Assembly (NCBI GenBank): GCA_025201365.1
Contig: JAIXMF010000006.1
Span: 248,001-312,000, forward strand
DNA from: Syncephalis plumigaleata
Taxonomy: Eukaryota; Zoopagomycota; Zoopagomycetes; Zoopagales; Piptocephalidaceae
DNA: 64,000 nucleotides
Direction: 5' to 3'
Below are positions 14,356 to 28,023 of the stretch, one piece after another (positions within the stretch are counted from its first letter, which is position 1; each line of letters begins with the position of its first letter). A program made the translations under genes and the position numbers. Under the pieces are notes generated by a model that was not told the DNA's origin, did not search any database, and was given only the letters and a program-made list of their open reading frames with translations.

Positions 14356-17194
14356 ATGAACAAGGCAAAGTCATTTCGTTCACGTAAGGTGGACGCTAAA
14401 CGACCACTTCCCGTCTATCGTGCCTCAGAGATCCCAGACCTTGATGAGAATCTTAGTGCTCAACGTTCAGTTCCGCTTGTTGATACGGGGGTTGAAAAGG
14501 ATGAGGAAACGGTAAGTGAATGAGTCATAGAGCGCGATTGATGATTGGCTAGAGCCACATGTCTCGCTCGTGTTTTTGATTGGCTCTATAGGGCATATTA
14601 ACTAATCATGGCACATATATATATTGTATTTCGATGATGATGATGATGATGTCAATCACGCGTAATCATCTATAGGAACATCATTTGCAAGCAGCTATCT
14701 CGGCTGCCAACGCAGCTAATGAAGTTGCCCAGCCAGTCTACATTCCAACACCCGATGCCAGTCGACTTGTACCGGAATATGAAGCGATATCACGACCTGT
14801 TTTTCATCGGCCGCACACTTACATTCGATTTTCCTCGACTGTAGAGGAATGTGGCGGTAGTGGCTATGTAATGTCGGATGTCGACAAGAAATGGTTGACT
14901 AACTGGCAAGAAGAACATGGTCAAACATCTACCGCTGATGGCAATGCCACTGCTACAGGCAAAATTGTTCTAGATGATGATCTATTCGAAGATATCATGG
15001 ATACTTTGGAGGATCTAGCAGATCGACAGGTAAGTTTAGGTTTAATTCATTGGATAATAGAAAAGCTACTTACTTACTTACTTACTTTCAATTATAGCCG
15101 GGCACACTTAACAAAGAGTATGCTGAATTGGAGGCGTTACTTAAGGAGACAGCTCTACGACCAAATATCCAGCATAATAATGTGGTTACAGCACTAGCGG
15201 AGATACCACAAGAAGTGGAAGCAATATTCGGCTACTGGCAATCCAAACGACGTGCACGCAATGGTGTATCAATTATGCCACAACTCAAGGTAAATAACAA
15301 TAATAACAACAATAACAGGAGATATTAATATTGACATCATCAATCAATAGACAGAGGAACAATCGCAGAAAGAGAGTGATCCGTACGTGTGCTTTCGACG
15401 ACGAGAAGTCAAACCAATGCGAAAGACACGTCGAAGTGACGCTCAGTCATTGGATAAACTTCGGCAACTACGTTCCGAGTTGTACTTGGCCTATAATCTA
15501 CTAGAACTCGTAGATCGTCGTGAGAAGATGCGTCAAGAATCATTAGCACTTGAACAGTTATGCTTTGATCAGAAAATGATCATGCGCGAATTACGTCGCA
15601 AGTACAACTTCAAAGATGAATCGGATGGTTTATATCATGTCAAGGTAAGTGTGATAGTTACATGACTGATACAACCTATGTAGATTGACTGTTTACATTG
15701 TTTATAGAAAAAGTTAAAGAAAATCGAGACAAAACACTTACACGGCAATCTATCGAAGCAACAACGATCTGCACATGGACATACTGGCAGCAATGCAGCC
15801 TCCTTACTATCCGGTGAAGGTGACGACACTTATGCACGTGTCAATGGTATAACATCAGCTCATGACGAACTATTCGCGAAACGTATCGAGGAAGAGTTGC
15901 AACAACGACGACAACGCGATATTGGATGGTATGATATTACTGAGGTAATTATAATACACATGTATACTGTATATATCTATTAACATCGTTATTTCTATTA
16001 CTAATAGGATCCACATCAACCATTTCCATTGTCAATGGCAGAACAACGCTTCCGTACACCGAATACCACAACAGGTGTTCAGTATCGACGTCGTATCGGT
16101 CGTGGTGGCCGTGTTTATTTGGATCGTAGGTTTACTCGACCTACTACGTCTGTTTCCACAATGTATCAGGACATCTGCGATACTACTACACCTACCAGTA
16201 CATGGCCATTAGATCAATTGACCGATGAACGTAATCGATTCGATAATGATATTGACTATGATGGCTGGATGACTAGTGGTACCGATTCAATACTCAATGA
16301 ATGGAAACCAAGGTAAGATAAAGATAGACATGAAAGGAAAGCATATCAAACTAACTAGATATACAAGTCATAGTTTACTCAGTTATCGAGCAAGTCTATT
16401 AACAGAATCAGATATACAACAAGCCAAGACTAAGCCATGGTTAATCACACAACCTCGCTATACAAATAACTCGTCCTCGTTATTTGTCACTGATAGTCAA
16501 TACATTACTCATTATAATAATCAGAGCTCATTGTTATCATCAGCATTAACATCTTCAGCATCATCATCACTGACACAACAACGTAAATCTACACTTGATT
16601 CATCATCTCCAATGATATTAGATGATACACCTACTACTGCAGCAACTATGACAGCAGCAATAGCAGCAACTACAACTAAATCATCTAATCAGATTAATCG
16701 TAGAGCAACAGCATCACCTGCTAATCGTGACATGAAAGCAGCATCTAGTAAGCAACAACAAAAACATACGGCATTATCAGGTCCTGCATTATCACCCTCA
16801 TCACCACCACGATCTAGTCCTGATACTACACACACAACCAGTTCTAATACAGCTGTAGGATTAACTAAATCACAATCAATGACATCACTACCCTCACCTA
16901 GTGCCATTGTTAATGCCAATCGTAGTATGGGTGCATTAATGCTTACAACAGGTGATGCACTTGCTAGATCCATTCCAAATGTTCATAGTCCAGGTACACC
17001 GCAAATACCCTCAAGACAAAGCACAGTGTCACCAGTTGGTTCACCTCATATTAATGCTAAACGAACAGCATCATCACCTTTGGTAAGTGAACTACATACA
17101 AGTGTATGATATACTAGCATGATACTAATATTAGCTACATATATATATATATATATATATATAGGTGCAACGTCTACCTGTACCACCACATTAA
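14356..17194 (+). CDS. EPL1: Enhancer of polycomb-like protein, NuA4 scaffold
   Basis: Scaffold that joins the Esa1/Tip60 acetyltransferase module to NuA4 and to nucleosomes. Eight exons (14356-14511, 14676-15029, 15098-15289, 15351-15644, 15708-15944, 16008-16312, 16359-17082, 17165-17194) join in phase to 763 residues. The N-terminal EPcA domain is evident: SFRSRKVDAKRPLPVYR, then EKDEETEHHLQAAISA, then PVYIPTPDAS. Further conserved pieces are YVMSDVDKKWL, YVCFRRREVKPMRKTRR with a following coiled coil (KLRQLRSELYLAYNLLELV), and DITEDPHQPFPLSM. The basic EPcA end RRRIGRGGRVYLDRR fits nucleosome contact. The last third is Ser/Thr/Pro/Ala-rich and disordered. Intron 1 holds two ATTGGCT motifs (14544-14550, 14579-14585). 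No breaks seen. Confidence 0.95.
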
Positions 17195-17646
17195 AACAAA
17201 GCAAGGATATTCTAATGCTAGTATACGATGAATGTGATACTGGTTGCTTAGACGATTATTATTATTATGAAGTTGTTGGATGTAATGTGTACATCAATGA
17301 CAAACATCATGATTACATTTGCATTAATGTGTTGTGTCATTATTTGTTCTCTCTCCTCTTTCTATTTCTCTTTATTTTATTCATCGTTCAATGTATTATA
17401 TATTATAATAGTAATAGTAGTAACTATAGTTATTATTATATAGCTTGCCATTAAATGGTCTCATCTCTAATACTAAAACAATCATTTCTTATTCCATTTA
17501 GCGTAGATCATCATCTGTGCTAGATTGAATGAATGAGCAAGTCTTTCCTTTTGTTATTTATGCGAGTAATATTAACATAAGTTGTAATAAATCATTGTTT
17601 GTGCACTTTAATTACTCATATCAATCATCATCATCATCATGATGAA
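17195..17646. other. Convergent gap between EPL1 and GCN2
   Basis: About 450 bp of AT-rich sequence between two converging 3' ends, with no gene seen. An open stretch on the plus strand (Tyr/Leu/Phe-rich) is only AT-rich readthrough of the EPL1 3' end. It holds a TATAT run beside the last EPL1 intron and a CAT run near 17628-17642. Confidence 0.6.
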
Positions 17647-20600
17647 TTACTTGTTACTCTGTTGGAATGTCGTATTAGATGTGGGTGATCCAGTATTAAT
17701 TAAAGTGGTGGTGGATTCAAATCGATACAATAAGCTATACTCATCTCTAAATGAATAGAGCCATATCATACGACGATGTTGATTCTCGTGTAGTTGTAGC
17801 ATTGTTTTACGTATTGTGTGTACGTAATCACGTTGTGCTGGTGTCACCGATTTGACGATAACATCACGAAATTGATCCATATCTAGTATATTACACTGAC
17901 TGAATCGTTTCAATTGTGCTTCTGTTAAATCGAGTGCAAGTACTGGAATATCACCGCGTGCTATATCCCCTACTACTTGTGCTACATGATGTGCCGCTAT
18001 ATTCATGTTAACTATACTGCTACAGCTATTTAGTTTTATGATGATGTGCTTACCTTTATCTGTAAGTAGTTGTTTCTGTCGATAAGATTGTCGAGATGGT
18101 TTACCACGTGATGATTGTGTCGTTGTTGATGCTAACACGGTGACATTGACTTGTGATGGTAGATTACGATGATCAATATCATGTCCTTCCTTTATACCAC
18201 TACTATTCTCTACCGTGGATGCTTTATCATAATAGTAAATGTTATTCATCAATCTACTTCTTGTCTATGTGTATATTTACCTGTTGTATGATAGGTGGAG
18301 TTGACTGGATCATGACGACGTGGTTTGAAATTAAATGTCATACTTTCGAGTCGTGTTTGTTCCGTCATTTCAGTGGTTAGGAAGGCACATAACTCGCTAC
18401 GTAACACTATTGTAGATGATTAGCAATCTAATATATACTTGTATGTGTATATCAATCATTACCTTCAGTTTCCACTTTCTTTAGTACGCTTTTTACTTTA
18501 ACTACATCATGTGCACTACTCGTGCCTCGACCACCATCTTGACTACGAGAATGACGTACTAGGACTACCCAGCCTATGCCTTGTTGTCGACACTCTTGTA
18601 GAATGTAATCGATACCACTATTACTTAGGCTATCCTCATATTGAACATCGGCAGATATATGATGTTGCCATAGATCACGCGCTACAGCAAGTCGTTCTGC
18701 TAACAAGCCTTTACCGAAACTAGCGACATAAACATCGCACTAGATTAAACAAGTCAATTAGATCTATCTATATTGTGTATACATATAGGAGTATTACCCG
18801 TTTGGCAGTCCATGGACCCACTTGTCGTTCTGTTTCCGGTCGTTTCGCCACCGTTTTATCCAATCGTTCCACTTGATATTGAAGCATGGCCGTGACAAAC
18901 TTTTGAATGGCAAGACTAACACCAACAGCATGTGTACGCTTTGCTCCTATCATGGCTGGATGACGGAATCGTTTCACTAATGCGTCATAGCTAATATAAT
19001 TCATTAGTTGACTACTTTTTATAAACATCATCTACTCACCGGCCACCCGCTGCGATAATGCCTCCCGATTTACGCTCCATTACTGCATTGAATATCATGC
19101 CATGCAAGTAGTACTCGTAATTTAATCTAATACAAAATAGTAGATTAGTAAGTGTGTTACCTCTCCTTATCTCCTTCTGTTATATCACTTACGTTAACAA
19201 TGGTGCAAACCATAAACGACGTTGAACGCCCATTTGTTTAGCACGATGAATGAGACGTTTAATTTGATCGGCTGCCTCGTCAAAACGTCGAACAAGTGCT
19301 GCCTCATTCAACATATCACGTAGTTTCTTAACAACACTAGTGAATTCACCTATTTTACTACTAGTTAATAAATCAAATCTATTATCAAGTAATTACTATT
19401 TACCTTGTATATGGAAGAGGGCCAATTCATCTAGGGCACTACGCGGTAATCGGTATTGTTCCGTTAGTTGTGCCCTAGCTTGTGCCAATGACACTGAACG
19501 ACCAGGTAGACCGAGTACAGCGGTGACATCTCGACGTGCTTCCGTTGGAATACGACAATAATCAAAGATAACATCCGCGACATCCGCATGATTGACAAGG
19601 AATAGACAACGACCACCTTGAAATGGTGGAAACTCATCGAGTACCTCATCTACTACACGAAGTACTTCAGCATCCGATGCATAATCAGACATACGCGGTG
19701 TCACAATATCGAAATCAACTTCTCGCATCACTCGTGGTTGACCACCAACAATATTGTTACTATATTTACATTCAGTTATAGTGATGAATTAATAAACAAT
19801 GCAGTCAATAAACACAACTAACTCACCGATATACTCGACCGAATACAAATCGTTTTATACTTGTTATATTATTACGACATATATATCTAGCAAATGGTAC
19901 GGTTAAATCATAAGGTAGCTAGTAATAATTATCATATTAGTACATTATTATTATTATCAGTATATTATTACTATGTTCATTACCTGTACTAATCCACCGC
20001 TATTATCCATAAGATCAACTACTTTCTTATCCTTGAAGTAGTCCGTCTTAGGTATTAATAAGGGAGTATTTAATGCGATAGCACCATGTCTACGGAATAC
20101 AGCAGTGATACAATCACATATTTGAGCATAAGTGAGTGAATCTAATAAATCCAATGCGGTATTTCCCTTGATATCAACAATAGAATCAGTTATTTGTTTA
20201 CTATGAAATGATCAATCAATTAATCAACTTACAGAGTTAACATCAAAAGTGTACTCGGTCATACGATCTGCATTCTGACTAAATAATACATTCATTAAAC
20301 GTTCGTAGTATGGAGTATCAGGTCGTGCTACAAATAGAATAGAATAAATAGATATTAGTAATGATTAATGTCAATCTCATATTATCATTAATGATCTACC
20401 TATACTACGAATACATTCTTGTAGATAAGCATCCTCCTAGATAATTGTAATAGCAGTATTAGATACAGACAAGATAAACAATATCATGTCATTATCTTAC
20501 CAATTTGGGCGGGAGTGCTTTATCCTGTAATAGTTGTATACTCGATGGTCGATCTCGAGTAGAATGATTAAGTAATCGCTTTATGATATCAGCTTGATTA

Positions 20601-23600
20601 CATTTAGTAGTTAACGGGAAATCATCAGGAAACTCGATTTCAGGTAGACGAAGTTTACGAATAACCTAATGTCATCATTAGTATACAATATATACATTAG
20701 CATTACTGTATTCATCTTACCGTAATACGCTCCATGGCTGTACTGAATCGATAGCATAATTCAAAGAATATAATACCTATATGATCATCATTATATGTAT
20801 GTATTAATTGAATGATACTAGATCAATAATGGTAGTTATATATATATAAAGATGCATTACCAAGAGAATACATATCGACTAGATTGATACAAATATGAGT
20901 ATACGTGCTAGTAATAAGTAATAAGTAGACAACTTACCTTTATGATTATATCGAGTACCAGTATCTTGACCACTTGCCACTTCAGGTGACACATACAATG
21001 CAGTGCCTACACCTATAATACTATGGTGTTAGTGCTAATTATACATAAATGTAGGTACACATTCATCTACCTGATGTTAATGAGTTGGCATCATTTGGCT
21101 CGAAACTTGTCTGTACACCCGCTAGATCCACACCTGCCTGACCTAGTACGGCTAGACCGAAATCACCGATCTTAACATCACCATTGGCATCAAGGAAGAT
21201 GTTACTAGGTTTCAAGTCACGATGGATCATGCCCTCATTGTGAATGTACGCCAATCCTTCTAGTATTTGTCGGAATAGTCGCCATGCCTCAATGTCCTCG
21301 ACTCCCTCTTCTATCGCATCTCTTAGGGTTTTATTCTCACAATACTCCATTTGAATGTATAATACACGATATTGTCGATCTTGAGATCGAGTACTCGATA
21401 ATCTATTCGTGTTATCCTCTTCTGTCTCTTCTTCATCTTCATCTTCTTCACTGTGACTATCCGTGTCAAATGCAAACATACCCCTCGTATGATGTGATTG
21501 TGACGAGGATGAATTCGTATTACCACTTGATCTGGTTGTCGATGGTTTAGAATCGAATCCAAATTTTACACCTGAATAACTGCGTGTACTTGATCGATCA
21601 TCCATAATGTCACAAGTCTTTGCCTTGATTGATATCAATCCATCAAATGAGTCATCCGATCCACTAGTGCCATCCTCTTCCTCTTCATTATCGTCTTCAG
21701 TCTCTGATTCAGTATCACTAAAGCTGTCATTATCCCATTGCACTCCCGTGTCATCTATAGAAATGCAATCTATTAGTATCACGTCATACGATAACTAACA
21801 ATTGCTTAATCATCTACCTTCTATCCAACTTGTATAATATCTCACTACATGTTGATGATGCAAACTGTTCATATACGTATATCATAACTGATTAGCTACA
21901 TATTACTGTTATTATTTACGAGTAATTCATTACCGTGATAATGTCGTGATTTCTCGTCGAATACTACGATTCTCTTCGATATCCAATGGATCCAGCTTAA
22001 CCTTCTTAATCTAATAATGTATGATTACTATTACGATTACTATTGTATATTCGCTTATACTTGTCAGAATTTACCGCATAAAATCTATTGTTATTGTATA
22101 GTTAGTATTATACTTGTATTTGCATTGGTATTCAAACACTTCTTACCGTCCATCCAATTTGTTTCTAGCTTTCACCACCTCTCCAAATCCACCTAGATAT
22201 TTGCTATTAATCAAGGAGTAGATCATTCATTATTTTCAATAACAAAAGTACCTTTTCCTAGAAATTCAATCTCTTCGAAATCTGCCTCATATCGAGAAAC
22301 AGTCGATAGATTGGATACAGGCACGTCCAATGGTGATGTACCATAGATCATGGCTACCGGATAATTCGTATCGGATCCTGTGCTGAGATGTGATCGACTA
22401 TTAGAATTACCTAGTTTACAGCGCATTACAATTATTGTATTAACTATTAACAGTAGTAGTAGATGCTTAATTACCAAATAGTAGCTGCATCGGTATCTTC
22501 ATATCCTGCGAATTCTTGAATGCTGCATCATTCAATATCTCCGCGATTGATGGTCGTTGTTTAGGATCACTAAATGACGCGTATTTAATAAGAGTAATGG
22601 TGATTATCATTATACTTACGTTTGAAATATACGCTTTAATAGTTGTATTAAACTATCAGGTATTTGTATTGCTATATATATATATATATATACACAATAG
22701 TAAGTCTTCAATAGTACAAAGTGTATCGATTACAAATACTGATTACCATTATTTAACAATTCTATAGGTGTGCTATACTCTTTGATAGCATCTAATCCCC
22801 ATATCATCTCAACTAGTAATACGCCAAAATCCCATACGTCGCTTTTCCTTTAAAGATGTCAATAATCAAATGGTAAATATTAATCAGCACAAGCATTACC
22901 TATTGTACATTTCCGGTTGATTCTGTAATTCAGGCGGTATCCTATTAATAAACAAGTAGATATAAGCAAATATTTACTAGTATAGATTGTTACTATTACC
23001 ATAGTCTTTCATCTTCCATGGCATAATTCATTGATAACGGATGTTGCTGATGCATATCTATTATACATTTAGTGATTATACATGAAATACGCCAATGTCA
23101 CTAATTACCTAATAATCGTCGCATAAAACTGACACGACCCAGTTTAATCGAACCTTCCATGTTGACATTCTCGCACATGAATACAGCACGCGAATTCAAT
23201 TCTATCGATACAATGCATTAATATTGTATTGTATAGGACATTTACCATGATTGTTATCGTATTCACCTTTATGAATAAAGTTACACGCATGTAAATGGCC
23301 TAATGCCTGTAGTATCTGTTGTGCATAATCCATAGCCATGGGTATACGAAGTGTCCCGCATCTTCTTAGTAGATCATGTAGAGTGCCACCTCGTTCATAG
23401 GATGTCAATACTTGTAAACGCCATCCTCGATCGATACGCGTTAATTTCGACCCGTAAACTGGCATCAAATGACTATGACGACATGATTCAAATCGACCAA
23501 GTTCCTTCTCCATATGTTGTAACTATTTCATGATTATAATATATAGATATAGATAGATGTATATATAGATATGTATAAATATTAACTGTAAGCAATGTCA

Positions 23601-24982
23601 ATTGTACTTACTAATAGTTTTCCATCAGAAGATAAGTAATATTCATTGTCTACTTTAACTTCTACCATGGTCAATAATAACGATGCTACATCAGATGCTG
23701 TTCCCGTTGAACTAGTCTCTGATGATATATCCACCATAGGTTGTACCGTCCATAGTTTATCAATAATGCCTAGACATGTCAATTAGTACTAGTATTACTA
23801 ATCTACTCATAGACTTGCCTCGTCTAATACAATGTCCAATGACAACTGATCGAAAACAGACCGGTCCCTAATGGTTATCAGTATTAGTATTAGTAGTAGT
23901 AGTAGTAGTAATGATTCTATTCTACGAGTTGGTCCATTACCATATCATCAGTCTCCAATTTAATAATTGAATCGAATGTTGCAATCTTCACTTGTAGATT
24001 CATTGCTGTCGATAAGTTCAATGGATCTACCGCTTGTTTCTGGCGTGCATCTGTTAATTGTTGAGTACGCTCTGTGCGTAATTGTTCTTTACGCGCTAAT
24101 TCCTCTTCAATTTTACGTGCAAGTGCTTGATTCTCCGTATGTTCAGCACGATGAGCCACTCGTTGTAATTGATTTGATCTGGCACGCGCCTCCTTCTCTT
24201 CTTTCTATGTAAGTATGTATGCATATATATGTTGCATAATTAGCAAGCTATTGTTATCGTGTCACTAGTCACAACCACTTACTTTATTAGTTGCTTCAAT
24301 ACGATTGACCATTTGATCGTAGAACGACATTTGATTTAGACCGAATTCCGCACTTGTATCCTCCAGTGTAATACGCTCTTGTACTAGTGTCGCTAGTTCG
24401 TAAATCATCTCGCTACCACAAAGATCGTTTGCTTTCTTTATCAATTCCTGGTATATCTTCTGGACGACTGCACCCGATATACCGCGCGGATTCTCCAATT
24501 TCAACTCTGGAGCAATATTGGGATAGTTTTTATAAAATCTACTCGTATAATAAATATAACTAGTCAGCATGTACGTCAACTATCATCAACAAGTTTATGT
24601 CGCTTACTTTACATAAAGGTCTAAAGATACAAATGCTTTCAAGTGATCGGATATTGGCACTAGATGAATACGGAATTCTGGTAAGGTCGGTGCATTCTAG
24701 TAGTGCATATAATGTGGTTATTTCATAGATGCGTTAGATTCGTTCATTATGTCCCAACAAGGCGCTAGGCATAAGCTGTCGCTTTCTTTACCACTACTAC
24801 TACTACTGCCATCTACTTACCTTCCATACAGTTTTAGTCTCGACGCGACAAAAATCCTCCATGAAAATAGCTAGACCATTCGGAAAGGTTAGCAGTGCGT
24901 GTATTCGTACTGTGATATACTCCTCGTTACCTTCAAGTGCTTCCAACTCATTGGTTTGCAATTCTTGTAGTTCATCGTTCAT
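17647..24982 (-). CDS. GCN2: eIF2-alpha kinase GCN2
   Basis: Amino-acid starvation sensor that phosphorylates eIF2alpha when uncharged tRNA binds. It has over 20 short introns. Order from the N-terminus (24982 down): a divergent RWD domain (24982-24265; [19 protein letters not shown]) for GCN1 binding, then a charged coiled region ([18 protein letters not shown]). A pseudokinase follows (23780-22500), with FIHKG where a catalytic loop would be. The true kinase comes next: [22 protein letters not shown], a long acidic insert typical of GCN2 (21780-21400), [16 protein letters not shown] and [11 protein letters not shown] HisRS-like domain (about 20350-18700; [14 protein letters not shown]-like, TPLLIPKTD) follows, then the anticodon-binding-like C-terminus (18700-17647). 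The start is 24982; an in-frame ATG at 25000 is possible. Its upstream region enters the left arm of the inverted repeat 113 bp away. No break found, but not every exon edge was checked. Confidence 0.95.
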
Positions 24983-25094
24983 ATTAGTAAATAAGCACAA
25001 GTGGAAAGAGAAAGTGTTCGGACATGTTATTTAATTTTTATTGCGAGCATATGTGTGTGTACTATAGTAAAATAAGACGTCATGATGATAACTA

Positions 25095-26240
25095 TTCCAA
25101 CCAGTTAACATTGTTCGCCTTTAACTTTTGCTCTTTACTAATAAATAGATCTGCACAATTGTTATCACCATTATCACTGTAGAAATGCCAATTGGTACAG
25201 TACGATAATAATAACAATTCAGTATTAGTAATGGATCCTTCATTGATAGCGATAACTATCATCATCAATTCTATAAAGTAAACGATACAAGTGTACTAGT
25301 ATAGTTTGATATTGCCATGTCATGTGCTTACAAGTAGTAATAAACTAGTATGATAGATAAGTTATAATGATAATGCTTATGGTTACTTGCATAGAGAGCA
25401 ACGAGTGAACAAATAGAACACACGATAAACAATGTAATAAACAAGCAGTAACTAGTAGAATGACTGACTTGTTATGAACGAGCAAGGAATGAGCAAGAAA
25501 GGGTGCATGAACATATATGTCAGTTTATTTGAAGAAGCAGTGTATGCTTGTAGATAGATAGAGTATTTAGATGGCAGTAAACAAATGAAAATACAAATAA
25601 AAGCATGACGTAATGGTGGCATACAAACAGATGACGGAAAAGAATGGTAAAATAAAATGTGCATATTACAACGAGAACAGTGAACGCTTAAGCATTGATA
25701 AATAAGCAGGACAGTGATAGAAAACAAAGGACTAGAACGAACAGCAAACAAGGCTTATTGGTATAGTAATAATAACGACAAGTGAGCATGTAAATAGTTT
25801 AGAGCAAGAGGAAGAGAACAAAGAGACAGATAAAAGTCATAGAGATAGTATGGCAGAGTAGCTGCTATTGGGAATGTGTATGCTAAAGTGAAAGAGGAAG
25901 TAAGTGGAATGTGAATGACACGAATAAGACGCGCATTACTGAGAAAGTAAATAAATGAAGAAAACTAGCATATAATGAAGAGGAAGTGGACGTGTGTTGT
26001 TTACTGACAAGTGGAATGTAGTTGGCACGAAGAAGGCACTTACTGTTTAGTGGTAAGGGGAACGAGGTTGGTACGAATAAGACAGTATGTGAAAGAAGTC
26101 AACGACAAGTGGAATGTAGTCAAGACTAAAAAGACGCGTGCTGTGTAAAGAAGTAAATGACAAGGGAAATGAGCAATAGGTGGAATAGTGAATACATGCA
26201 GTGTGAAATGGCAGTAGTGACAAGCATGTGTATGTAGTGG
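25095..26240 (+). repeat. Left arm of long inverted repeat
   Basis: About 1.15 kb that reappears in reverse complement at 31521-32654. The outermost shared bases are TTCCAAC(C/T)AGTTAA and the inner limit is TATGTAGTGG. The outer 680 bp differ by scattered substitutions and small indels, judged by eye at roughly 5-10%. The inner 467 bp (25774-26240) show no difference from 31521-31987 on reading side by side. Degenerate tandem units built on GTGGAATGTAGT and CACGAATAAGACG recur at roughly 50-120 bp intervals in the inner half. The arm lies upstream of GCN2, whose start codon is 113 bp from its outer end. Confidence 0.93.
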
Positions 26241-27012
26241 GATGAAGTAGCATTTGTGAACGTAGTGAATTGTATGAAGCAATGGACAGCTTGTCTTTAT
26301 TGCAATGTGTATAATGGTAGTAGAATGGAATAAATGACTTACATTACTGATGAAAATGTCGGAATAGTAGAATGGAATGAGTGTATGAAATGATTGATGC
26401 TGGATGAAAGATAAGAACGAGTATGCTAAGATACAGTGTTGATTTGACGGGTAGAAGGCAATGAAGCAATAGTGGGATAGGAAGGGATAGAATAGAAAGA
26501 GTAGTAATGCAAACGGTATACAATAATGACACGTCGATATAGATCAAATTGATTTATGTTTATTAATATTGCTAGTGGATACTTGTCAATGATGGATGGC
26601 AATGAGTGTTGGCAGTAAGCATTAGCATGGTTGATTATTCCGGTATGTTGTCGTTATTGTTGAATATTAGTTGATTGACATTTAGAATGAGAATTAGTAC
26701 ATGTTGTCTGGATGCTGTCTCTTGTATTAGCAATGAATAGAAATGTCAACTTACCGAATAGAATGGAAATAGCGTGTAGCTAGCATCATTGACATTTGAG
26801 TATTCTAATTGTAATATTGTTACTGTGTTGTAATAAATAAACTTACCTGGAATTGATAACTATGAATGAATGAAGGAATTATAATAAAGTGTTAAGATAT
26901 GTTATGTCCCCATCATATCCGTATACCGCCGCCACCGTGCCATCCTAGATGGAGCGCTATACAATGCTGAATCGGTTGAAGAGCCTTGCGACAAACATAC
27001 CACTATACTGAC

Positions 27013-27161
27013 GAATGTTATTACGCTAACATTCAACAGTAGACACTACGGAGGCTGGCATATGGTCCACTCATTGCAAACGGCCATACACCACATTGTC
27101 AGTATGAATGGCATCCAGTGGCCAGCCAATTACCACCACTGACAACGTTGCCGCTCCGTAG
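27013..27161. other. Candidate structured RNA block 1
   Basis: Nested complementary segments. There is an 8-bp hairpin GAATGTTA (27013-27020) with TAACATTC (27027-27034) over a 6-nt loop. An 8-bp stem joins CTACGGAG (27046-27053) to CTCCGTAG (27154-27161). Inside it a 6-bp stem joins GCTGGC (27054-27059) to GCCAGC (27121-27126), with a small CATAC (27085-27089)/GTATG (27102-27106) stem within. The block is GC-richer than its surroundings. The strand and any RNA class are unknown. Confidence 0.4.
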
Positions 27162-27899
27162 CGGTTCATGATATATTCAACCGAAACACATACGAGGGAT
27201 CAGTAGATTAGCACATTGATACAAATGTATCTGTGCTAATAGGACATATCATAATAATAAAAGGATTGAGATGATGCAAAGGGAGGGTTTTGATGTATAA
27301 GCAAACATTATAAGATAATGTAAGTGGAGGAGATAGAAATACATAGAGACGTTATAAAGCAAAAAACAGCAATAGAATATAAGAGTGTAGACATTAAGTA
27401 TTGGAAATAAGCAAACATATGTTGGATTAAAACAGCATTGGAATAGAATGATACAAGAAAGAATGATTAGAAATACATAGTTATATTACAGTTTGAATAT
27501 GATAGCGCGAATAAAGAATGATTAAACATACACAAAAACATATCATTGAATAATGTCAGTCACCACAATATCAAGTAAGCTAGACTCCTTCTCCCAGCGA
27601 AGGCAGCAACATGATGATCAAATATCACGGCAAAACGTCGTTTAAATGACATTATGATGGCAAATAACCTAAACACATATCAATATAGAATAAAGATATG
27701 TATTCAAGCACTTGCAAACCGATACATTTCATAACACTCATATAATAGAGAGGCTACCCAGCTACATTACAACTGAATGACCTGTAGAAACAATGATGGT
27801 ATCTCTCCACAACGAGCTTAAAATTCCCCCGCCGAGTTAAGTTTATTGATCTCCCGCCATTGTTTTGCAGTAGCTTCATATTATACAAATATACGAATG

Positions 27900-28023
27900 T
27901 CCGCAAGCAAGTAGCGTAGAAGACCGACACCCGTTACAGGTACCGACATCACACTGAGTTGAAAAAAGTCAACTACGCTCATTACCACACTCAGCGCTAC
28001 GCTACACGCAAACAGTTTACGGA
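27900..28023. other. Candidate structured RNA block 2
   Basis: A 9-bp stem joins GTAGCGTAG (27911-27919) to CTACGCTAC (27997-28005). Outside it is a weak 4-bp pair, TCCG (27900-27903) with CGGA (28020-28023). Inside it is a perfect hairpin AGTTGA (27957-27962)/TCAACT (27969-27974) with an A-rich 6-nt loop. No known family was recognised. Confidence 0.38.

Noticed and set aside
14062-14356. Two overlapping Thr/His/Ser/Leu-rich frames
   Set aside because: Produced by ACTC/CACA simple repeats; no initiation or splice support.
17119-17454. 111-codon plus-strand frame beyond EPL1
   Set aside because: EPL1 splices to a stop at 17194; the rest is Tyr/Phe/Ile-rich AT readthrough.
25081-25100. Possible target-site duplication flanking the inverted repeat
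   Set aside because: The bases just outside the two arms do not match each other, so there is no support for a transposition footprint.
26040-26282. Overlapping Cys/His/Leu-rich open frames in the left arm (and the same in the right arm at 31365-31721)
   Set aside because: They are simply the identical arm sequence read on opposite strands, composed of degenerate repeats; frame openness follows from low-complexity pyrimidine bias.
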